From Sequoia sempervirens (lineage: Eukaryota; Streptophyta; Pinopsida; Cupressales; Cupressaceae): 64,000 nt of DNA. The stretch covers positions 695,996,197 through 696,060,196 of the forward strand of contig VDFB02270651.1 of assembly GCA_007258455.2 (NCBI GenBank). Direction: 5' to 3'. This document shows, piece by piece, positions 44,329 through 56,233 of this stretch. The notes below the pieces were generated by a model. That model saw only the letters and a list, made by a program, of their open reading frames with translations. It had not been told where the DNA came from and searched no databases. The position numbers were made by a program, and so were the translations under genes. The stretch's first letter is position 1. Every line of letters starts with the position of its first letter.

Positions 44329-44677
44329 TGTTAGAAAACCAAGATCACCTGCATGCAAGATGGATTATTATGCTTAATTAATTACATCATATTGATTAAT
44401 TAATTAAGTCACTTATTCCTCTTTATTACTTAAGCTAAACTTAGGCACATTTATTAATTAATTATTAATTATTAAGTGTGCACACTAGGGTTTCATTTAG
44501 GGTTTCCCTTTTTAGGGTTTCTTGATCTCCTTCATAAAGATTGATCACTTTGTAATAATCGATTCTCTTAATGCATTTTTACTGAGAGGTTTACAGAGAA
44601 CATCTTTTTCGGTTCTTCATATCTTTTGCATGTGACAGGAATCCATCTTGCATGCAGGTGATCTTGGTTCTCTAACA
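44329..44677 (-). repeat. 5' LTR of the TRIM-like element, body inverted
   Basis: 349 bases. Both ends carry the same ~38-base U5 end in opposite orientation (GAACCAAGATCACCTGCATG and its complement). The body is the reverse complement of the 3' LTR body. The true U3 start is missing. Confidence 0.85.
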
Positions 44678-45309
44678 AGAACCTCAATATGGAGGGCGTC
44701 ATTATGAGTGGATTTGAGTGATGAATAATCTTGTTCAGAAAAGGTGACATGTTGAGAAGTCATGAGATATACCACCATAGCCTCAAAATAGTTGACATCA
44801 ATGTCCTGTGGGACAGAAGACTCTTGTAATGTCTTGTCTAGTATAGCTTTATGAGCGGGGGAAATACGCAACTCAAGAATCAAAATTTGTGCCAGTGTTT
44901 TTCCCAATTGGTCAATAAGATTAAAATGTGCCTTTGGTTGGGACTGCTTGGGTTGCGGATGAGATGGTGGCTGAGGGGTGGATGGGCCAACAATTCTTAC
45001 CTTAGGTTGCTTAGGTGCAGCAGGGCCAGCTATAGAAACTTTACCACCGTGAGTAGTGACATTGCATTCAAGGTCTTTTCTGATGGTGAGAGTGCAGACT
45101 TCTTCATCAGTCGTTTGAATGTTGTTTATGATGGGTCCACTGGAATAGTTATATGTAATACAGACATTATTGGCTCTATTATTGTTGTTATTGGCATTTC
45201 ACGTGGAGGGATTTCCAGAACCATGATCCTGCAATGGGTTTTTGTGTATTGTATGATCTGCATTGGAAGGGAATTGTGGTCCACCAACCTCAATGACTTG
45301 TTGTTCAAT
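44678..45309 (-). pseudogene. E3 gag-protease junction
   Basis: Continues the polyprotein with RISPAHKAILDKTLQESSVP and FSEQDYSSLKSTHNDALHIE up to the TRIM insertion. Upstream lies an Asn-rich and Pro/Gln-rich linker (PSHPQPKQSQPKAHFNLIDQ). Stops are few. Confidence 0.7.
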
Positions 45310-47400
45310 AATATCTTGTATCAAATTTTTCAATTGTCTGCAAGATGAGGTTTTATGTCCCTTTGCCTGATTGTAGTCACAGAATACCTTGTCATCAAAC
45401 CATGCTAGTTTAAACTATGTGGGGTCATACGGCCTAGGGGCTTGAAGTGTAATGACCCAAGTTTGAATACATTCCTTAAGAACTTCTTCAATAGGTTCAC
45501 CCAAAGGGGTGTATGTACATCCTCTAGGAAATTGTCTTATTTGTCTAGGCTGTCATTGTCCTTGATTGCTTTGATAGTCATTGTTTTGAGTTGCTTGGAC
45601 AACACTAGCAGCATAAGTTTGTGTCATTAGTTGTGTATTTTGAGGTTGTGTCCCTTTCAAGGTGATAATGCGACTCATGGTCTTAACAACTTTGGCATCA
45701 ACTACTCCATCATTAGTTACGTGTTTATTTTTGGCCCAGAATTTTTTCTTGTCAGCTGGAGGAAAATTTGGATTTGTGTTTTTGGGGCCATATTTTAATT
45801 TTCCCTCTGCAATTAGGGCTTGTTCGACTTGAACGCCACGTTTGACAAGGTCTGCAAAAGTTGTGCAACAATGGACCCGAAAACCATTCCTTAATGGACC
45901 TAAAAGTGTTTGTACAAACATGACAACTTTTTCTTTTTTAGGTATATCGATGTTGTAGTGACTTGCTAGGCCTCTCCATTGTTGAAAGAATGGTATAAAG
46001 GTTTCACTTGAATCCTCTTGTGTGAGTTGACATAAAGTGGTGATGGAGGTGTTTGTGTCAATATTGTATGTGTAATTTTTGACAAACTTGCCAGCAAGTT
46101 CTCTCCATAACTGGATTCTAGGTTGTAAGGTATAGAAACATTCTAGAGCTGGGCCTGTAAGGCTTTTAGGAAATAGTCGCATTAGATATGTGTGCTCGTG
46201 AGCAATGTCTGCACAACTTGTGACAAATTCTCTGATATGATCGAGTGGATTTGTTTTGCCTTTGTATTTGTTAAAGTTTGGGGCCACATAGCCATGAGGA
46301 AATGGCGGCATAGATAATGTCATGTCAAATGGATATGGACATAAATCATATGACATTTGTGTCTTTTTGTTAGATGTCTACATATTTTCTTTCCATTTTC
46401 AAAGTTCACTCAGTTTCGATAGTATGGTATGCAGCATGGGATCGTGTGACATGTTTTGGGTGTGAATCTATGACGAGTATGTTGGGATATGTGACCCAAC
46501 TGTGTTTGTTTGAATCTGAGGTATGTTGAATCCTTGATTCATTTGATGTCCCAAGGTATTCATTTGTTGTGTCATTTGGGTACCTTGTCCCTGAATAAAA
46601 ACATGATGTGTGTTTCTGTTAAAAGGATTGAATGATGTTCCACCATAAGTGTGTGATGAGGATGCCCCTATTGTTGTGGATGAAGTACCAAACATAGGAT
46701 TTGAGGTTGTGGTGCCTATTGATGTAGATGCCAAGGTGGTTCCCATCGTGTGGGATGATGATGTGGACATCGTAGGTATGGACTATGTGAAAGTGGCTCC
46801 TATCATTTGTGAAGGTGTGGTAGTCATTGTGGGAATGGATTGTGTAAATGATCCCCCAACAAATGTCGTAGTAGTTGACATGGAGGTGTTTTGACTTGTT
46901 GTACTACTAGATGCCCCATTAATGGTATTAGAGACACCTTGTGTGGTGGCACCTATGTTGTTGTTGGAGGTATTACTCATGTCTTGTTGGGGTGTCATAT
47001 GTTGTGTTGCATTGTTATGAGAAGGATGGCGTATGGTATCAATATCAAAATCTTTGGGTAATCTTGCGCCTCTGTCTAAGAGCATAGCCAAGTATTTGTC
47101 AGAATCGTTTAAGACTAGGTCTTCTAAGAATGATGCTATGTCAGGGTTTTGGGCTGCGCCACTCAAATCTTTAGCTATGATTTGTCCGCTTGGGTCTCTT
47201 TGTATAAACTATTTGAAAAGCAGATTTTGAAAAGACGCTACCATGTTCAAGGACGTTGGCACATTTGTATGGCTAAAAGGGTCATCAAAACTCCAATTGT
47301 TGGGGTCTGTGTTGTTTGAATTATGCCCAAAGTTTTCCATTTCTTGTTTCTTCCTTTGTAGTCTAGTTTGTACCATCAACAAAAATTGCTCAAATGACAA
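45310..47400 (-). pseudogene. E3 gag
   Basis: N-terminal part 47400-46470: FEQFLLMVQTRLQRKKQEM, then a long Ser/Thr/Asn/Met-rich low-complexity domain. Capsid core in a 267-codon open frame (45553-46356): HIREFVTSCADIAHEHTYLM, FPKSLTGPALECFYTL, LWRELAGKFVKNYTYN, then KRGVQVEQALIAEGKLK. The C-terminal zinc-knuckle-like FCDYNQAKGHKTSSCRQLK (~45375) lacks one expected His. At least four stops. Forms virus-like particles in working elements. Confidence 0.85.
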
Positions 47401-49700
47401 TGAGGATAATGCAAGTGAGACACTAAACTATTTTTTTGTCTTTTTAGAATAAGGGATGATAATGTAAGAAAGTGAGGATGACCTAAAATGACAATGTTGA
47501 CTCAAAGATTACCAATGCAAGATTTAAAATGACAAGTATTTTTGTATTTTCAGAATAGGGTATGCAAGATGCAAACTAGGACTAATGTGACTTGGAAAAA
47601 GGAAGTTCCTAAGCACTCTAAGCACAATTGTTTCTTTCTAATTGGAAATACCATTGGACTTGAAAGTGACAAGGATGACAAAAGACAAGTGAATTTTCTG
47701 AACTAGACTAATGAGTTGGAAAAATTTCACCAAAAGAATGATGACACAGTCCAAGGGTAATCAAATTTTGAAAGTAAAGATTTTGCAAAGTATGACAAGG
47801 TTAACCTAAACCAAGGTATGGAAGATGACAGCCTATGGTCAAACTAATGTCAAAAGACTATGACTATGACACCTAAGGGTTGAAATGACAATTGAAAAAT
47901 CTATACCTAAAGGTGTAAATGCAAGATGATGGAAAAATAGTGCAACCTTTGAGAAATTTTAGGATAGTTTTTGAAAGAGACTTATTGAGGATAGTGTTTG
48001 GAACAGACTGAAGCTATCTTCATTCGGTTTCTGGTCTATGATAGAGTTTTAAATTTTTCCAGGAAAATGCATGTTTCTAGGTCACGAATGTGGTTCAGTT
48101 TCAAATGCAGCATTCCAGACTACAATTGTAGTTTAACACAGGAAGATGCGGTGTTTTGGAACTGGAATGCAGTTTAATAGAGTGAATGCGGTTCAGAAGT
48201 CATCAAATGTGGTTCAAATGAGAGAATGTGGTTTGCAAATGCATCGCAAGATGATTGTAAATTGATTTTCTAAGTTTGTGTTTGAAAAATTGAAGTGTTG
48301 ATAGTTTGACCTTTTATGTTGAGGTGTTCCAATGTTGTTTTGTGTTGTTTCAGTAACCAGAAGACACTTGGAAAGCATGATATTTTTGAAAGAATGTACA
48401 AACACATAAGAGACAAGCAAGATCTTAGGTTAGGCCATGACAATATCTGCTAGACTCCACATGGGTTTCCCCAGCCGCATATCAGTAGCGGGTGAATTCA
48501 GAAGCTTGGCTTCACGGGCTCCCCCTTACAATGCACTCTCTTCTTAGGCCAACCAAGCTTCCAACCCCCATGAAACTCCCATAGTGGGTTGATCACCTCT
48601 ACTAAAGACTGCGTAGACGTGGAAGGCTTCACGCCGACTGGTGTTGGACTAGCAAATAGAAGGATTTAGGCTTACTACACAAGAGTTTTTAGTTCAGGAC
48701 CCCCGTTCATGTGGCCATACATGGGGCAAGAGATTAATCACCATTAAGGTGGCACTCCAGCCTAAAGAGGTTAACCTCAACAGGGTTTAAGGGAGTACAA
48801 CTCTGTCTGTATGACACATCCACACACGTAATCTTAGGTTTTCCCTTAAGATTCACATTTATATACCAGTCGGGGGTAGCTTGGATTTAGCTCCATTTCT
48901 AGTTTGAGTTGCGTTGGGGTGATGAAATCCCCAAGCAGGCCCAATTTCTAGAGTTAGTAACCATTTCTCTTACACCCAGGATCGCTCGAAAGCGCAAGGG
49001 GAGAGGATACTCCGATTACTAAGTCAGGGTAATAACAGATAAAAATGGGTCTGGTTTTCTAATCACCAGGTTTTCACCAAGTGAGAGCATACTCACCTAC
49101 CATTTTGAAAACACAGTCAAGCAAAGAAAACATGAAAGTTCTTTTTATGTGCCCCAAAATGAAATGTTTGCTAATCTATAAAAAGACAAGCACATTGTTT
49201 TCTTATTCCATCTTTGACATTCGAACCTGCAGACAATGAATTAGTAGTCTTCTATGAAATGATCTTCGACACACGAATAGTAACCGCCACATGCTACAAA
49301 CAAAGATTATTAACCCAAAACCCTAAGCCATCTAACATGCAGGAATGAAACCAGGGAATAAGAAGATCATAAAAAAATAGAAAGAAAAATCAGAAACCAG
49401 AAAAACCCTAAAACCCGAAACTAGAATGTCGAAAATGGAAAAAAAAATTTACCAAGTGAATGTGGTGCGACAGAGCGGATGCATCGTTCAGGACTTCGAA
49501 TGCAGCTTAACTTTTTGAATGTGGTGTTTAACTTATTAATTGCGGCTTGTCAGAGTGATTGCGGTTCTTTGATCTTCTAATGTGTTGTGACGCATACGAT
49601 GCGGCATAAGAAACCTCGAATGCGTCGATTCGTACCTATACCTTCAAAAATGATTGAAAACGTAAAAAAAAGTATAGAAAAAGAAAATAGAATAACGAAG
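47401..49700 (-). other. E3 leader (5' untranslated region), 2.3 kb
   Basis: No long frame. The part 48440-49080 is clearly more GC-rich than its surroundings and contains AGGATCGCTCGAAAGCGC and other self-complementary words; it may hold packaging or translation signals (inference). 48060-48250 and 49440-49640 carry degenerate GAATGCGG and AATGTGGTT repeats. These resemble, in opposite orientation, the array in the antisense-gene intron at 32720-33150. Confidence 0.55.
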
Positions 49701-49713
49701 TCAGGTTCACCAA
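49701..49713 (-). promoter_or_regulatory. Primer-binding site of E3
   Basis: Minus strand TTGGTGAACCTGA directly after the LTR end AATACA. Shares TTGGTGAACC with E2, and TGGTGAACC with E4. Confidence 0.75.
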
Positions 49714-50915
49714 TGTATTCAATGGAAAATTAGATGGGTTAGTTTATTAGATAATAAACATCAAAAATACAAAGAGGCTATCAAGAACAATGGAAAATCA
49801 AAACAAGGTTATACCTTCCTTTCCTTCCATGATTCACCTTCATAGCACCTTCTAGTTTGCAGCAAGTCAATGAGGCCCGCAGATTTCTGATTGAGCAACC
49901 TATAACAATGCCAAAGCCCTATGCAAATGTTGAAGGATTTATAAAAAAATGACTTCACAATAGACTAAAAATGACAATGACTGCAAATGACAATAATAGT
50001 AGCCCCAGTTGACAAAATGAGCATGAGCCCTGAAATAAGAACAAAATTGCTATTTTATAGAAACTGCAATTTTGAATGTGTGGCCAAGATGAGAAGATGA
50101 CAAATACCCTAGAATCAATGGTCAAGATTTTGCAAGATAATCCCTAATTAGGGTTAGGGAGAAATCCTCAAATGAGAGGTCAAGATGCAATTTGAGAAAA
50201 TCACATCAACGATGGAAAATAAATGAGATAATTAATTAGAAGAAATAAAAGATATTTGAAAATCAAGAAGATAAGGACTGCCTGATTGAACTGAAGATCA
50301 TATTTGGAAAAATCAAGAATTAAATAAAAATTACTTGATTTGTGGAAGAATAATATCCTTTTGAATTTAATTAATTCAAAATGATGATTTTGTGTGACAA
50401 GTAAATAATCTTTTTCAGATTATTTACTAAAAAGAGTGGGAGTTAATAAAATGAAATAATTTTAAATATTTTCATTTATTTAAAATGGGAGAAAAGTGAA
50501 ATTAGTAATTAAATAATTAAAGATAATTATTTAATTTAGAAGATAAGACTAAATAATTAAATAAATTAATAAATTTATTTAATTATGACAATTAGTGACA
50601 TATCAAATAAATAAATGAAATTCATTTATTTAATAATCAGGAAGAATAAACGACTGAAGGTGATTAAATAAATTAATAAATTTATTTAATTGCAAGAGGA
50701 CAATAGACCTTTAGTGACGTATCGAATAAATAAACATGATTTATTTATGTAATAATCATGAAGAATGCAAGAGACATGAATTAATTAAATAATTATGAAT
50801 TAATTAATTAATAGTCGAATGTGGACCAAGGACATAATTTACATGTCACAATTATGCTAGGACGAAAGTGGTAAAAATGAAGCTTGCAGGCCTAGGTCAT
50901 TTTTAAGTGTCTACA
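49714..50915 (-). repeat. 5' LTR of E3
   Basis: 1,202 bases; pair of 30993-32200. TATA box at ~50050-50062 (minus). Ends TGTAGACAC at the LINE junction. Confidence 0.92.
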
Positions 50916-52420
50916 GGTTCAACATGATATTGAAAAGTTATTCAAATTTTTATATTGAAAGATAATGAAACAAATGGAAAAAAAGGTAAAATCCCACTTA
51001 TTTCATGGGAAAACCTTTGCAAAGATAAACGGTTGGTTGGAGCAAGATTTTAGAATTTGGATGCAAGAAACTTGGCATTAAGGGCCTAATTAGCTTGGTG
51101 CATGTATGGAAAACCGAATGTGAAATGGTGCAAAATTATGCAAGCAAAATACTTAGGTACTTAAATGTGGAATTTTCTATTAGATTGCATAAATGTTAAT
51201 ATTCCAAATTTAACCAAGGTGACAAATGGTGGGGAGAAGGCTTTATTTTGGGAAGAATTATGGAATGTCTATCCTCCCTTAGATAGAATTGAGGGCCTCT
51301 AGGATGCAAAGGTGTTTCTTAAAGAAAACTAGGTTCATCGAGTTAAGGACTATTTGGAGATATCTATGAAATATTTTAGTTCTAATATTAAATGGAGGGA
51401 CATGAGAAATTATAACATTCATCAGAACCAAAAATAAGAACTAAAGTAAATTTTATGTCAAAGAATTTTTCATCTTTTAGATAAAGGAGACAAAATTTCT
51501 TGGGCACCATCAAAGTCTAGTTTGTATAATGTGTAGTAGGGTTATCATTCATTGGTTTTATCTAAAAATATAATTAGTGTAAATTAGTCATATGTGTTCT
51601 ACTAGAATAATGTTAAATTACCTAAATTAGGTGATTTTTTTTATTGACAGTCAATAATAAGATTCTATCTTGTGAAAGATTAGGAAGAATGGGCATAGTT
51701 GATTCTTTTAACTATGTCCCTTGTGTTAAAAGTGAAGAAACTCTTGACCACCTTCTTCAATGTGAGTTTGCACAAATATGTTGGAAATGGATACAAGATA
51801 ATCTCAATTTTCATAATCACCTCTAGGTAATTCTCTAATACAAGTATTTAATAGTTGGCCAAGAATATTCTAGTCCTCTCTTTTATCTTCTCTTTGGTTG
51901 GTATCTCCATCATTGTTGGTATTGAAAATTTGGTGGGAAAGAAATATGAGGATTTCATAAAGGAATTCAACTCTATCCCAAAAGTGATAAAAAAAAAAGA
52001 ATTACCACTATCGGAAGTGGTCAAGTAAAGGACTCTTAAGCTATAGGTTTAGGATAATAGCAATTTTTTCTCATCTTGGGATTTCCAAATGATGACATCT
52101 TAGAAATATATTGCATTGCCTATCCTTGGTTCTATATCATCCAATAAAATTAATAAGAAAGATAATAAATTATTTTTTTGGAGCCCTACTCAAGAAGGCG
52201 TGGTGAAGGGTAAGTGCCCAAATATGAGGGGCCAAAAAGGCATCTTAAGTGGCCACTTTTTTGAAAAAAATAAAGAAATATTGACCTTGGATGAGAAATT
52301 GAGGGTAGTTAAACTCAAAATTTTAAGATTCAACAAAAACAAGGGTCATATTGCTCTTAATCTACTTTCTAAACTACTAATTTTATTTGAAAATGGAAGA
52401 GATTAAATGGTTCAAAAAAG
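50916..52420 (+). pseudogene. LINE reverse transcriptase, right part with zf-RVT
   Basis: Continues the LINE interrupted at 30992. Visible are DIEKLFKFL, a degenerate GL-G-I region, and at 51644-51826 the zf-RVT module: NNKILSCERLGRMG, YVPCVKSEETLDHLLQCEFAQ and CWKW, i.e. the C-x2-K-x-EE-x3-HLL-x-C-x-FA-x2-CW pattern. 52170-52400 may be a very eroded RNase H (FWSPTQEGVVKGK). Many frameshifts and stops. Confidence 0.8.
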
Positions 52421-53431
52421 GAAGCCACAAAAATTGTTGTTGTTTTTTTCAAAAAAATATAACATAATGTTTGTTGTGGCTCCCTCAAAAGGTTAACATT
52501 TTTAGTATTTTTTAAATCCCTTTAATGAGAAATTAGCTAACAACATGTAGTTTATGCTTGATTTTTCTAATAATTTTTTATTGAATATATGATTTTTAAC
52601 TAATTTTGAAAGTGGAAACATCCTTAAAACTAAAAATTTTGGCTATGCTACCCCTATAATTTTTGAAAACTAATCAAAAATGTTTTTTTTTAATATGTGT
52701 AGAATGGATTCTAGTTTATAAAAATGTAATTTATTTGAAATTTCAATGAACTATTAAAAGATAAATTAAAAAATGTACCAAACTTTGGTTTTTGACAAAA
52801 CATAGACACACAAACAAAAGAAATTAAAGATGAAATTATTAACATAGTCAAAATGTGAAAAAAATTACATCATCAAAATGATAAGACAAAGCTTAACATT
52901 ACCCAAGTGTTTGTTTTACTTGAACTTGAAACATGTGCAAACGTGATGGTTAGAACAAATGAGATTATGTGAAATTTGTTAGAATATGCAAAAACACATT
53001 TTTGGACATTGTAAAGGCACCCCAATCCTTTGAGTTGGAAATCCAAAGCAAATTAAAGCCAAAAGGCTTAGGGGTTCACAAAGCAAGGTAAAATGCGAAG
53101 CACATTATAAAACGTTGGCAATATGCCTCACTTTATGTTTTTGTCTATGTATAAATTTGTGTTTTGTGTATGCATGTTTGTATTTCACATAAAGAAAGTG
53201 TATTATAATGTGCTCACATTGTTGCTTGCTTTATGGTTTTGTGTACGCTTATATAAATGTATATAAAATCCTCATGAATCTTTCATTTTCTTATAAAAAA
53301 ATATTAATTTCTATTGGTGAATGTTTCCTTTTTTTTGAAAAAAATATTAAATTTATTGGATTTTTTTTTCTTTTATGCAAATCTCTACCAAAGAGGGTAT
53401 CTCTCTATATTCATTGAAAAAGATTTACAAT
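52421..53431. other. No recognisable feature
   Basis: AT-rich, poly-T-containing sequence between the LINE end and the LINE ORF1 remnant on the other strand. No coding, repeat or RNA signal I can support. Confidence 0.45.
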
Positions 53432-54535
53432 TCACATCAAGATAGAAAATTGTCTATTTCCACCTTTTGTGGTAGATCTAAGCAACATATGATGTTTCTC
53501 AGTCAAAGGTTTTTGTATCTTAACCTCGGTCCATTCATTGTCACGTTGAGAGGAATCTATAGTTTCATGCACTATTGGGAGGATCTTCCCCTCCAAATCA
53601 CTTGATTTAGAAAGAGCATCGCCCCTTGAACTAGAATGACTCAATGAAGGTGAAGGAGAGGCTAAGATTATGAAGGCTTCACCACCTTTGGGGAAAGTAG
53701 AAGTTGCATCCTTTTCAAGTGAGAGAGAAGTATGATTCCTAGGGGGGGGGAGGAGCTTTTCTTTAGAGAGACCGAATGTTGTGTGGTGTCCTTTGAAGGG
53801 ACAGGTGGAATGATATAGTGTTGATTCTCGACCCCAATCCACCATGTCGGCTTGCTCGAGATTGGGGTCCCCAAAAACTATTGCACATGACATTTGGATT
53901 AGATGTGTTCCATTGAGAAGCATTTTCTACACCTGAATACATTTTTTTGTAATAAATCAGTTGCCACTTGCATTTTTTGCCCACCTTCAACAAAATCTCA
54001 GCAAGGAGGTCATTGGCTAAATCCAATTCAAAGCAAATATGATCACATGTGTAATTTTAATAATTGATGGTTTCTTCATAAGAACAACGATGTTTTCAAA
54101 GGCTATTTTTGATAGACCTCAAGCAATCAATTTCCTAAAATTTAATGGGAAGATATGGTTCAAGTCACACCCACAAAAATGCAGTAGTGAAAATTTTAGT
54201 ATGCAGACTAAAATCAGGAAACCAAGGTTTCATGCACAAAAAATCTTCTTGATAGAACCATGGACCATTTTCCAATAGCAATTCCTTTTCTTCTTTTGAA
54301 TCGAAATATAAAATGAGAAACCCATTTGCATAGGGGTAAATGTTGATTTCTCCTACTAGATATTCCTTCCAATTTCTTGAGACCAAAGCATGTAGATTGC
54401 AAAGATTTGGCCAAGACTTCATAAAATGACAAATCAGTGCATGATCGACTAGAAAACCTTCCCTATCTAGGATTGAACTATCCAAACAAACTTCCAATGT
54501 TAGGGGGAGGTGCAGACCAAGAAATGCAACCACAT
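53432..54535 (-). pseudogene. LINE ORF1 (DUF4283-type) remnant
   Basis: 54533-54165 encodes SRNWKEYLVGEINIYPYANG, FLILYFDSKEEKELLLENGP and WFYQEDFLCMKPWFPDF, the DUF4283 pattern of plant LINE ORF1. After frameshifts, IFALNWI and LANDLLAEILLKVGKKCK (~54025) correspond to the segment before the zinc knuckle, which is not recognisable. A Ser/Pro-rich tail frame follows (53923-53432) with SPSPSLSHSSSRGDALSKSS. ORF1 binds the LINE RNA. Orientation is opposite to the LINE at 50916, so it is a different copy. Confidence 0.8.
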
Positions 54536-55149
54536 CTTTGTGGTGCTATTAACAACATCGACATCACCATTAGTTGAAAGAGATCTAGCCCTGCTAGCTA
54601 AGCCATGCCCTAGCCCCCACTTTTCTTTTGCACACCCATGCTACTAAACTCAAGCCTTCATGCTTGATCCCTTCATAGTGTTGGAAAAATCCAAACCTTG
54701 TACCTTTTCACCAGAGGGTGGCTTTAAATTTCCATTCATGCCTTCCAATTCATCAAGAAGAGGCACCTAAAAATCACCCTACAAATCATCTGAGTGGATG
54801 ACAAAGGAAGAGAAAACAAATAGGGTCAAAGAAAAGCGTCCATTGTGCCCATGCTATGACCAAGTCTAAGTAGAAGCCAAAAAATGGTTTCATGGAGAGG
54901 GGAATTTTGTAGGAGGCATCGCTGGTAGCCCAACAATTTTTCATTATATTGGTGATATTTTGACATCACTAAAATTTTGTAGAAAATTTTGGTGAATCTT
55001 GAAAAATAATAAGAAAATGTATTAATTATGATGATAAATCCATCCAATATAAAACTGATTCTCATGAGAAGTTATGGGATTGAGAGTGGAAATTATTGAT
55101 GGGTTTAAGGGTAGACTATAATATTTATATTCCACCATTCTTTTAGAAT
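54536..55149. other. No recognisable feature
   Basis: AT-rich with short frames only. Confidence 0.45.
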
Positions 55150-55395
55150 ATGATATAATGGCCCTCATTGTATTTCGCACGGTAAAATGTGCCCACGATC
55201 TATAATCGTCATGGGGCTCAAAATTTATTTTAGATCATTAGTTTAATGACCCTTATTGTACTCTACAAGGTATAATATACCCACAATCTATAATGCTCGT
55301 GAGACCAGAAATTGTGGGTCCAATGAGCATTACAGATTGTGGGTACATTTTACCTCATGGAATACAACAAGGGAAATTATATTATATTATAAATA
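55150..55395. repeat. Inverted-repeat hairpin with an extra direct arm
   Basis: Arms 55250-55306 and 55316-55373 are complementary over ~57 bases with a ~9-base loop (CCCACAATCTATAATGCTC against GAGCATTACAGATTGTGGG). A further direct copy of the first arm lies at 55162-55220 (CCCACGATCTATAATCG). The outer ends (TATAATGGCCC and GGGAAATTATA) also pair. Possibly a MITE-like element. Confidence 0.8.
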
Positions 55396-55719
55396 AATGG
55401 TGGAAACTAAATATTAGAAATATGGTCCTAAAGTAACTAATAATTATGATATAATATTGGCGAAGTAATATAGATTTCTACTATAATTTATAAAATTTAG
55501 GTGAATCTGATCTAATCATGTATCAAATATTGTAGCAAATTTTTGAGTTAATTTTTTTAATAAAATAAATTATTTAGCAATTTAAATAAGACTATGATAA
55601 CATTTTGTAAAAGTGTGGTGATTCAAGTCACATTGTAGCTTGAACTATTAGCCAATTTTGGATTCCCAAATTTCAACTATTAGCCAATTGGTGAATATTA
55701 GCCACTAAAAAAATACCTA

Positions 55720-55850
55720 ATTATATATATATGCATGTATGTATGTATGTTTGTTTGTGTTTTTTAATACATGTATGTTGATATATGTGAATGTATGCTT
55801 GTATGTATGTCTGTATGTATGTATGCATGTATGTATGTATGTATGTTTAG
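55720..55850. repeat. TGTA/TGTT microsatellite
   Basis: (GTAT)n with TGTT and TGCA variants, about 130 bases. Confidence 0.9.
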
Positions 55851-56233
55851 GATTGAAGGTATAGGGTTAAGTATATAGGGCATATAGATTAGGGTTTAGA
55901 ATATTTAGTATAGGGTTGTGGGTTGAGGTTTTATAGATGAGGGTATAAGGTTAAGTGTATAGGCTATATGAATTAGGGTTAAGAAAATTGGGTATAGGGT
56001 TTAGGGTATGGGTTGAGGGTATAAGGCATAGGGTTAAGGGTTGAGAGTGTAGGGTTTAGGGTTTAAGCATAGTGTTGAGGGTATAGGTTTGAGCAATAAT
56101 TTTCAAGGTTTATGGTATAATATTGAGGGAATAGGGTAAAGGGATTGGGGTTCATGGTGTAGGGTTTAGGGTTTAAGGTATAGGGTTGAGGGTTGATGGA
56201 TTATGACTTAAGTATAGGGTTGAGGGTATATGG
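55851..56233. repeat. Degenerate TTTAGGG-like array
   Basis: TAGGGTTTAGGG, TATAGGGTTGAGGG and TAGGGTTAAG recur throughout, an eroded interstitial telomere-like tract. E4 begins at its end. Confidence 0.75.

Larger units (their letters stand above)
43295..44677 (-). mobile_element. TRIM-like element with inverted LTRs, nested in E3
   Basis: 1,383 bases flanked by ATAAC and AGAAC (5-bp target duplication, one difference). Minus-strand order: LTR (44329-44677), TGGTATCAGAGC primer-binding site, ~700-base non-coding interior, G-rich polypurine tract (TTAAGGGGGGG), LTR (43295-43599). The interior encodes no gag or pol, so this is a non-autonomous element. Unusually, the body of the upstream LTR runs opposite to the downstream one, so the two are inverted rather than direct repeats. 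Confidence 0.88.
30993..50915 (-). mobile_element. E3: full-length Tat-like Ty3/gypsy element, ~19.9 kb
   Basis: Two LTRs (30993-32200 and 49714-50915), both TGTAGACAC...AATACA on the minus strand, with a matching primer-binding site and polypurine tract. Flanks GGTTA (30988-30992) and GGTTC (50916-50920) are a 5-bp target duplication with one difference. The LINE reading frame continues across the insertion. Internal order on the minus strand: long structured leader, gag, protease (carrying a nested TRIM), G-patch linker, RT, degenerate RNase H, archaeal-type RNase H, integrase without chromodomain, tandem-repeat region, and an antisense Plant Mobile Domain gene. This is Tat-lineage architecture. 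Confidence 0.93.

Noticed and set aside
45126..45348. Plus-strand frame 44851-45348 with hydrophobic segments
   Set aside because: Antisense to the gag-protease junction of E3.
48440..49080. Possible rRNA or tRNA gene (GC-rich, structured look)
   Set aside because: No recognisable rRNA core sequence or tRNA A/B boxes with a cloverleaf; position fits an element leader.
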